Shown in pieces: positions 1 to 5,370 of a stretch of 6,456 nt of DNA (positions within the stretch are counted from its first letter, which is position 1; each line of letters starts with the position of its first letter). Position numbers and translations under genes: made by a program. The DNA comes from JAMLIO01 sp031412575 (lineage in GTDB: Bacteria; Bdellovibrionota; Bdellovibrionia; Bdellovibrionales; UBA1609): assembly GCA_031412575.1 (NCBI GenBank), contig JANODG010000133.1, positions 1 through 6,456 of the forward strand, given 5' to 3'. The notes under the pieces were generated by a model. It saw nothing but the letters and a program-made list of their open reading frames with translations. It was not told the origin of the DNA and searched no databases.

Positions 1-192
1 CTTTTTTGAGTCTTTTTATATTTTTAGTGTTAATTTTTAAGAAGTAAATTATTAGTTTTGATTCCATAGGTTCTTTGAAAACAGAATATTTCATAGATTA
101 AACAATCTAGATTTTAAATGGGCCGTTCATTTTCTAGTTCATTATGGGATCCTTTTATTTGCAATCAACTGATCTAATTTAAAAGAGCTGTT

Positions 193-222
193 TAGACAGA
201 CATTTTTACTTGCCAATAAATT
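193..222 (+). promoter_or_regulatory. Possible sigma70-type promoter for the integrase
   Basis: TAGACA at 193-198 matches the -35 consensus TTGACA at five of six bases. TAAATT at 217-222 matches the -10 consensus at four of six, with an 18-bp spacer. A start about 7 bases downstream would give a leader of roughly 45 bases that contains the complete hairpin at 248-271. AT-rich DNA produces such matches easily, so this is tentative. Confidence 0.25.
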
Positions 223-247
223 CGATTTCTACATTCGACGAGCTGTC

Positions 248-271
248 AAACTCCTCAACCAACAGGAGTTT
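248..271 (+). promoter_or_regulatory. Hairpin sequestering the integrase ribosome binding site
   Basis: AAACTCCT (248-255) is the exact reverse complement of AGGAGTTT (264-271); the two are separated by the 8-base loop CAACCAAC. The 3' arm contains the Shine-Dalgarno sequence AGGAG (264-268), which lies 5 bases before the ATG at 274. In the folded mRNA the whole ribosome binding site would therefore be paired. The repeat is read directly from the sequence. That it lowers or gates integrase translation is an inference based on how such anti-Shine-Dalgarno hairpins usually act. Confidence 0.65.
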
Positions 272-273
272 AT

Positions 274-1371
274 ATGTCCATAAAGAAAAGAAATGAAAAC
301 GGTCAAACCGTGTACGACGTTTTTGTAAAAGTCCGAGATAAGTCTGGTCGCCAAAAAGCCAGACGTAAGCTAGGACTTAAATCCGAGCGCGAAGCCTTAC
401 GCTTTGAGTTCGATTTAAAAACCGAACTTGAATCCCATATATCTAAAATTTTATGGTCTTCGTGGGTTCAGCAATGTCTAGAACAGTGTCGCCTAGAATA
501 CAAATATTCAACGTGGCTAAATTATAAAACCATTTTAGACAAATGGGTAAACCCAAGATGGAGTTCTAGGTTTATCGACGAAATCACAACATCAGACGTA
601 CACGATCTTATTTTTAATATCGTTGATGGTGTGTCCTACTGGCACCGAAGAAACATTCTAAAACTTGTTCGTCGTATTTTTATGATGGCGGTGGAAGATG
701 GAGTGCTTGCTAAAAACCCAACTTTAAAAATTAAAGTGAAGGTTCCACAAGCGGTGCAAAAAGTTTTAAACCCCAACGAGATCGAAATCCTTTTAAAAGA
801 AGCCAAAGCTATAAATCATCCTTATTCGGATATTTGGACCTTCGCACTTTTAACTGGAATGAGATCCGGTGAAATGTACGCCCTTAAGTGGTCCGACATA
901 GACTTGGTTTCAAACTTTATTCACGTTACAAAAGCGTGGACCAGTAAAGATGGTTTTGGAACTACGAAGTCAGCTAAAAACCGAGTCGTACCAATATCCA
1001 CTGAGTGCCGGATTTTTTTAAGCAAGCTTAAACTTAAGCGCGGTCACGAGGAGTTTATATTGCCCCACTTAGAGTCTTGGAACAGAGGCAATCAAGCACA
1101 GGAACTTAGAACTTTTTGTGTGGGAATTGGGATCACTTCGGTGAAGTTCCATGACCTTCGTGCCACATTTATAACGCAGCTTTTAAAACAAGGTGTGTCT
1201 TTGGCAAGGGTGATGGCCATGGTCGGTCACACAGAGCTTAAAACCACGCAAGGTTATTTAAGACTCTGTGGTCAGGACTTGGCAGGAGCCACGGAAAGCT
1301 TAGGCATAAAATTGCCCGAAGAGCCTACCCTTGCTAAAGTTGTAGCGATAAGAAGTCGATTAAAAAGTTAA
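274..1371 (+). CDS. Tyrosine recombinase (phage/island-type integrase)
   Basis: Site-specific recombinase that would cut and rejoin DNA through a 3'-phosphotyrosine intermediate, probably to integrate or excise a mobile element. Its 365 residues are a normal full length. Residues 1-55 resemble an arm-type DNA-binding domain (basic, VYDVFVKVRDKSGRQ). About 60-160 is the SAM-like core-binding domain, and about 165-345 the catalytic domain. All expected catalytic residues are present: R197 in TGMRSGE, a beta-hairpin lysine near K232, H293 and R296 in HDLR, H319 in GHTEL, and the nucleophile Y328 in QGYLRL. ATG 274 has AGGAG five bases upstream, but that site lies in a hairpin stem. A terminator follows, so it appears to be a single-gene unit. 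No excisionase gene or att site could be identified, and the specific integrase subfamily is not recognised. Confidence 0.95.
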   Translation: MSIKKRNENGQTVYDVFVKVRDKSGRQKARRKLGLKSEREALRFEFDLKTELESHISKILWSSWVQQCLEQCRLEYKYSTWLNYKTILDKWVNPRWSSRFIDEITTSDVHDLIFNIVDGVSYWHRRNILKLVRRIFMMAVEDGVLAKNPTLKIKVKVPQAVQKVLNPNEIEILLKEAKAINHPYSDIWTFALLTGMRSGEMYALKWSDIDLVSNFIHVTKAWTSKDGFGTTKSAKNRVVPISTECRIFLSKLKLKRGHEEFILPHLESWNRGNQAQELRTFCVGIGITSVKFHDLRATFITQLLKQGVSLARVMAMVGHTELKTTQGYLRLCGQDLAGATESLGIKLPEEPTLAKVVAIRSRLKS

Positions 1372-1413
1372 AGTCACTTTTGGTAACTAGATTAAATTTA
1401 TGGAATGATTCTT

Positions 1414-1449
1414 GGGGTTTAGCGGTGACACATCACCCGCCCCATTTTT
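1414..1449 (+). terminator. Rho-independent terminator of the integrase gene
   Basis: GCGGTGA (1422-1428) pairs with TCACCCGC (1433-1440), with one bulged C, across the tetraloop CACA. The stem can be extended by GGGG (1414-1417) pairing with CCC (1441-1443) across an internal TTTA bulge. TTTTT follows at 1445-1449. It lies about 40 bases after the integrase stop. The opposite strand lacks a T run after the stem, so it should act mainly on the plus strand, not on the convergent gene. Confidence 0.75.
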
Positions 1450-1493
1450 CTTTCCCCTAATTCCAGGATAGTGTAGACCATTTCGTCTTTGTC

Positions 1494-1970
1494 TTAAATT
1501 TCTTCTAATTTACAAATAACCTCTACATTGATAATCGTTACTTCCGAATTATCCAAATCGCTCGATATGGTGAAATTTGGCCAAGCTTTTAAAGTAGCTC
1601 CATCTATAACAGTGGCGCTGTCTCCATCTTGACTATTGAGGCTTGATCCAAGAACTTTTAATGAAGGAGTTCTTACGGCTATTTTGGATATTTTTTCACC
1701 ATTAAAATCTGCGGCACTCATTGAAATAAATCCCCCCACAAGATGCGACGGAAGATTTAAAACCTTATCTAATTTTATGACTTCTTCAAAATCTGTATCA
1801 ACGATAACAGAGATTTGATTCATTACACTTTTATAATCAGATCCATTTTGTTCACCCATTCTAACACTGCAGTCAAATTTGGTTTTGACAGGGATACCAG
1901 ATGCAGGTAACTCAGCGCTAGCGAAATTGGCTATGATAAATATTGTTAAGATTAAAATTGAGATTTTCAT
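1494..1970 (-). CDS. Small secreted protein of unknown function
   Basis: A 158-residue protein that I do not recognise. Residues 1-19 form a classical signal peptide: MK, a hydrophobic run (ISILILTIFIIANF) and an ASA cleavage site before E20, so it should reach the periplasm or beyond. The mature part is about 139 residues with alternating polar and hydrophobic segments, suggesting a beta-rich fold. It has only two cysteines, C34 near the start and C153 near the end, which could form a disulfide closing the domain. The frame stays open upstream to a TTG at 2012, but the ATG at 1970 is preferred: it gives a proper signal peptide and follows GGGAG by 10 bases. It ends convergently with the integrase. 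No catalytic motif or lipobox is visible. A role in the envelope is inferred only from the signal peptide. Confidence 0.75.
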   Translation of the reverse strand: MKISILILTIFIIANFASAELPASGIPVKTKFDCSVRMGEQNGSDYKSVMNQISVIVDTDFEEVIKLDKVLNLPSHLVGGFISMSAADFNGEKISKIAVRTPSLKVLGSSLNSQDGDSATVIDGATLKAWPNFTISSDLDNSEVTIINVEVICKLEEI

Positions 1971-2356
1971 AAATTGTTTACTCCCGATTAAATGGTTTAC
2001 TTTTCTTTGCAAGCTTATGGCCTAAAATTTAATAATCAATTCTTAATTGTATTTAAAGAAGCTTTGCAAGCGCGTTATCTTTTACGCACCGTTCATAAAA
2101 TTTATTTATTATTTCTTAAAAAGTCGGCAGCCTCAGATTTGCGGGAAGCGCTTGAAAGTTCTGTAACTGCAGTGGGCTGTGGCCAGGCCATTAATTTAAA
2201 TCTTGATGTTTATAATATTAATCAAAATAACTGTAGATAAACTGAAACAAAAACTTGATTACTTTTAAAAGCACAAACAATTAATTTGAATAACAAAAGC
2301 ATTTTTATTCTTTTATTTTAAAACAATATATTTGTTGGGAACGCCAATCACTTCGA
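1971..2356. other. Intergenic gap between two minus-strand genes
   Basis: This 386-base stretch separates the RCC1 lipoprotein gene from the small secreted protein gene, so the two probably have separate transcripts. A frame of 82 codons is open on the plus strand (1992-2240). It has no ribosome binding site and no recognisable product, and is not called as a gene. About 2128-2192 is richer in G and C than its surroundings. The 10-mer CTTTGCAAGC occurs twice (2005-2014 and 2060-2069). Just after the RCC1 stop the only hairpin is a weak AT stem (2322-2336). No strong terminator or RNA gene was found. Confidence 0.5.
1981..1985 (-). promoter_or_regulatory. Ribosome binding site fixing the start of the secreted protein
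   Basis: On the minus strand GGGAG lies 10 bases before the ATG whose first base is 1970. It falls inside the longer open frame that begins with TTG at 2012, for which no purine-rich site is seen upstream. This, with the signal peptide beginning at the internal ATG, decides the start. Confidence 0.6.
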
Positions 2357-4615
2357 CTACAAAGACACGTCTGAAGGATTATACTCGAAGGACAAAACAT
2401 TATTTCCAAGCTCTCCCCATGGACCATAACCCCAACAGTACATCTGATTGGAGACTGTTTTTGCACACGTGGAATTTTTTCCAACAAATAATGAATTTAC
2501 ATTAGTAAGCCCTGTGACCGTAACAGGTTCACCAACTTCGAATGCCTCGTTTACAATATCAATTACAGTCGTTAAAGTTTGACCGATTTGTCCTAATCCG
2601 TTTGTACCCCAACATTTAACAGTGTTTGTACTTAATAGTGCGCAAGAAAAATCATTACCCGCTTGTACATCTATTGCGTTTGAAATGCCTGTAACTACAG
2701 ACGCTACAGTTGCATCCACAATGTTTAAGTTGCCCCTTTGTCCCACAAAGGTACTCCCCCAACATTTAATGGTTCCATCATTTATTAAAGCACATGAACT
2801 TCGTAATCCTACAGAAACCTTGGTTGCGTTATTCACTCCGGTCACCTGCAAAGGCGTGCTTGAAAATTGATTTGTAAAACTTGAATTTCCTAAAGTTCTA
2901 ACAGTAGAGCTGTTAAATCCCCAACAGTAAACCAATCCAGAACTAACAGCACACGTTGTGCGGCCACCTTCACTTAAATCTGTCGCATTGGATAACCCAG
3001 TCACCGTCACAGGTGTTTGGGAACTTGTGGTTGTTCCATTTCCAAGGTTGCCTACATTGTTATCCCCCCAACATCGGACCGCACCAGTACTAAGAAGGGC
3101 ACAATTGTGGAATTCACCAACAACTACTTTTGAAACTTGGGTCAGTCCAACTACAGACCCAGGAGTAAGAGTAGGATCTGATGAGGGCATGAAACCTAAA
3201 GCCAATTCATCATTTGAGCCCCAACATTTAACGGTCCCGTTTTGTAAACTATAACAGGCGTGACCATATACGGATTCAAGACTTGTAATGTTGGAATCTG
3301 TTTGGATCGGATTAAGCGTGCTAGAAAATTCAAATCCTCCGACAAGATCACTTTCTATCCCTAAAACATTAGAAATATTTTCCCCAAGTCCAGAGATGAT
3401 AGAGACTGAAGATAAACTTAAGACAGATCTATCACCAATGGTTACGAAACTTTCAGAATCATACTGCGGGACTCTAATCGGACCCGTAAAATTAACAGTG
3501 GCTTTATTGATTCCAAGTTGACCATATTCGTTGTCCCCCCAACATTTTAGCTCATGCGCTGTTGTTTCGGCGCATGTTGATTTATATTTTGAAAATATAG
3601 AAATGATTCCGCTTAGACCTGCTACTGTTCGTGGAAGCGTTGATCTTCCATCTAAGCCCTCTTGGTAAAGTATGTTCTCGTCAACACCTAAGGCTCCACT
3701 TTGCCCATCGCCCCAACACCGCACTTGGCCGTTTTGTCTTACAGCACAAGAGTGTCGTTTACCCAACGCAAGATCCACAACATCTGTAAGACCTGAGGTT
3801 TCAACAATCCCAAGACCAACGCTTGTAGAGTTACCCTTTAGATAAGTGTCACTGCCCCAACATTTTACACGGTTTAAAGATGTTAAAGCACACCCGTGAA
3901 GCTCACCAACAGAGACTTTGACGGCGTCATTAAGATTTAAAACATTTGTTGGCACCAATTTGTCTGTTGTCGTCTCATCACCAAGTTGACCATTATTGTT
4001 TCTACCCCAGCACTGTACTGTTTGATTAGAAAGCAGTGCGCAAGTATGATCATATTGCGCTGTAATTTGCGTTGCAGTATTCACCCCTAAAACAATGATG
4101 GGTGTGTCTGAGTCTGTGGTTGAGTTATTTCCTAACTGACCATAATTATTTTCACCCCAGCACTTAATTTGACCTGTGCTTAAAAGCGCGCATGCGTGTT
4201 GTGATCCCGAAGCAAGCTGTAGCACACCACTTAAATCTGGAACATTCAAAGGACTTGCTGAGGCTGAAGGGCTAATTAGTCCAAGTGCTTGATCACCCCA
4301 ACAACTTACCGTTTGATCTTCTAAAAGAGCGCAACTAAAACTATCTCCAGAAGTGACTTGTCTAATATTTTCTAAATTTGTTGCGGAAATAAAAGTATTT
4401 GACTTGATTCGAGTCTGACTTGCTAAAGCATATCCATTATTGCTTCCAGCGCACTTTAGTCGACCCGATCTTAAGACAACACAAGAATGTAAGAATCCAA
4501 TTCCGACATTAAGCTTCTGATTAAAATTTGAATTGTTATTAGGACTTAAGTCCCCACCACACGAAACAATTACAGTTGTTGAAAAAATAATTATAAATAA
4601 ATTTAATATTTTCAT
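2357..4615 (-). CDS. RCC1-repeat lipoprotein, 14 predicted propeller blades
   Basis: A 752-residue exported protein built of RCC1-type beta-propeller blades, probably a surface or periplasmic binding protein; its ligand is unknown. The start is supported by GAGG five bases before the ATG. Residues 1-18 are a signal peptide ending in the lipobox VIVS before C19, so the mature protein starts CGGD and should be lipid-anchored. Thirteen blades carry a cysteine pair, usually C-x9-C, the second cysteine in CWG (CAG in blade 1). First cysteines are at 45, 95, 142, 192, 242, 290, 348, 454, 505, 555, 608, 658 and 717. The double gap between 348 and 454 holds a degenerate blade near 399-411 (L399 and G409 replace the cysteines, GLG replaces CWG). 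The total of 14 at about 50-residue spacing suggests two seven-bladed propellers. The C-terminal NPSDVSL matches the blade-linking segment (TPVTVTGL), as expected if a propeller closes with the N-terminal strand. Eukaryotic RCC1 is a Ran exchange factor; export makes that role unlikely here. Confidence 0.93.
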   Translation of the reverse strand: MKILNLFIIIFSTTVIVSCGGDLSPNNNSNFNQKLNVGIGFLHSCVVLRSGRLKCAGSNNGYALASQTRIKSNTFISATNLENIRQVTSGDSFSCALLEDQTVSCWGDQALGLISPSASASPLNVPDLSGVLQLASGSQHACALLSTGQIKCWGENNYGQLGNNSTTDSDTPIIVLGVNTATQITAQYDHTCALLSNQTVQCWGRNNNGQLGDETTTDKLVPTNVLNLNDAVKVSVGELHGCALTSLNRVKCWGSDTYLKGNSTSVGLGIVETSGLTDVVDLALGKRHSCAVRQNGQVRCWGDGQSGALGVDENILYQEGLDGRSTLPRTVAGLSGIISIFSKYKSTCAETTAHELKCWGDNEYGQLGINKATVNFTGPIRVPQYDSESFVTIGDRSVLSLSSVSIISGLGENISNVLGIESDLVGGFEFSSTLNPIQTDSNITSLESVYGHACYSLQNGTVKCWGSNDELALGFMPSSDPTLTPGSVVGLTQVSKVVVGEFHNCALLSTGAVRCWGDNNVGNLGNGTTTSSQTPVTVTGLSNATDLSEGGRTTCAVSSGLVYCWGFNSSTVRTLGNSSFTNQFSSTPLQVTGVNNATKVSVGLRSSCALINDGTIKCWGSTFVGQRGNLNIVDATVASVVTGISNAIDVQAGNDFSCALLSTNTVKCWGTNGLGQIGQTLTTVIDIVNEAFEVGEPVTVTGLTNVNSLFVGKNSTCAKTVSNQMYCWGYGPWGELGNNVLSFEYNPSDVSL
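2600..4315 (-). repeat. DNA repeats encoding the RCC1 blades
   Basis: The blade signature is repeated at DNA level about every 150 bases. The 13-mer CCCCAACATTTAA (plus-strand reading) is exact at 2607-2619, 2757-2769 and 3219-3231. Close variants occur at 3537 (CCCCAACATTTTA), 3855 (CCCCAACATTTTA), 3711-3718 (CCCCAACA), 4155 (CCCCAGCACTTAA) and 4296 (CCCCAACAACTTA). Between these islands the blades have diverged strongly. The shared words are partly forced by the conserved KCWG codons, but the conserved third positions leave room for recombination between blades. Confidence 0.7.
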
Positions 4616-4705
4616 CAGAGCCTCACAAATGAAGTCTACTTTAAATTTTTTGTTAAAACTAAAATAATTTAAATCTTCCTAGTCTTAACTCCAGTTCATA
4701 AATTT

Positions 4706-5178
4706 TTACAAAGATCCCGTCGACCCAAACTCGTTTAAAAAATGACCTGACGGGTTAAGCTTAACAACTCGAGCGTTTCCAGAATCAATAATGAAAATGT
4801 TAGCTTCTATGCCGTAAAGCCCACCTGTCATAACACTGCCTTGGTTAGAATTCTTGTACCTGACATACCAATAGCAAATAAGCACTCGAATCGTAAAGTT
4901 TGTACTTTTTTGTATATCCAGGAACTAGAACTTCTAACTCATTTTCTTCGAGTCGAATTTAGATTTAGCTGTATAACTTCAAGTTATTTAATTTGTCATT
5001 AAACGTTGGTATGGGCAAAAATTTGCCTGTGCCATCTAATATAAATATTTGAACTGATTTAACCAGTGCCATTAATTGGTAAAAATAACGTCGAGACTAC
5101 CTTACTTTATATTTTAATACTTTGATGAAGGTTTCAAATTTGAAATTTTGACATCTTCTTCAAGGATAATTTTAAACC
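4706..5178 (-). pseudogene. Decayed NHL-repeat beta-propeller gene
   Basis: Reading down the minus strand, pieces of one protein appear in different frames. Positions 5178-5117 give GLKIILEEDVKISNL and then stops. 5096-4845 give QIFILDGTGKFLPIPTFN, two in-frame stops (4967-4965 and 4961-4959) and then ENELEVLVPGYTKKYKLYD. A shifted frame, 4924-4706, gives GLYGIEANIFIIDSG and NARVVKLNPSGHFLNEFG, ending in TAA. The last piece is a textbook NHL repeat (G-I-x-x-N-I-F-I-I-D-S-x-N-x-R-V-x-K), and the second is a related strand set. NHL proteins are secreted or extracytoplasmic propellers that bind varied partners. Multiple stops, frame changes and the short length, about three NHL-like units at most, show it is dead or a fragment. 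It lies upstream of the RCC1 lipoprotein gene on the same strand. Its exact ends are uncertain. Confidence 0.65.
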
Positions 5179-5370
5179 TTAAATAGTTTGATAAAAATCA
5201 GCATGTAAAGTGTGAATAAAACTGTATATAAAAATGACAATCTACTTTTTTATTCTCATAATAATACAGATATTTTAGAAACTAATACTCTTTCACAAAA
5301 TGAAATACATTTATTTTTATTGTACTTTGAATTAGAACCGAAAAGTTTTTAACTTAACTGTCGGGGAATT
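5179..5370. other. Upstream region of the TSP1 lipoprotein gene
   Basis: Very AT-rich and without a credible gene; it must carry the promoter of the downstream lipoprotein gene. The best promoter-like pair near the start is TTGAAT (5327-5332) and TAACTT (5350-5355) with a 17-bp spacer, which is too weak to call separately. A small inverted repeat, TTTCA/TGAAA, lies at 5291-5305. The upstream boundary with the NHL remnant is not sharp. Confidence 0.4.

Larger units (their letters stand above)
1..273. other. Intergenic leader upstream of the integrase, no gene seen
   Basis: This AT-rich stretch has no credible coding frame, tRNA or other RNA gene. It contains a perfect 6-bp inverted repeat with a 4-base loop (TAGATT at 94-99, AATCTA at 104-109), followed by a short T run. 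It also holds several short direct repeats: GTTCATT at 125-131 and 137-143, GAGCTGT at 185-191 and 240-246, and ATTCGA at 220-225 and 233-238. Short repeats upstream of an integrase can be arm-type or operator sites, but these are close to what chance gives in AT-rich DNA. The region ends in the hairpin annotated separately. Confidence 0.5.

Noticed and set aside
94..1396. TAGATTAAA at 94-102 and again at 1388-1396 as candidate attachment-site repeats flanking the integrase
   Set aside because: Nine bases of A/T-rich identity between two AT-rich gaps is expected by chance, and the copies flank only the integrase itself.
1971..2012. N-terminal extension of the small secreted protein from a TTG start
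   Set aside because: It would bury the signal peptide behind 14 charged or polar residues and lacks a ribosome binding site. The internal ATG has both a site and a proper signal peptide.
1992..2240. An 82-codon plus-strand open frame between the two minus-strand genes
   Set aside because: It has no ribosome binding site and no recognisable domain, and its start abuts the leader of the small secreted protein gene. The slightly GC-richer centre is not enough to call a gene.
2622..3521. Several plus-strand open frames of 77-98 codons across the RCC1 gene
   Set aside because: They lie opposite a strongly supported repeat protein and only mirror its conserved codons (proline/histidine-rich readings of the CWG motif).
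2357..4615. CRISPR-like spacing from repeated short words about every 150 bases
   Set aside because: The repeats are coding, in frame and explained by the RCC1 blade motif; spacing and divergence do not fit a CRISPR array.
4706..4831. A 41-residue minus-strand protein starting at ATG 4831
   Set aside because: It is an internal slice of an NHL repeat, and the homologous sequence continues upstream of the ATG in other frames, which indicates a remnant and not a small gene.
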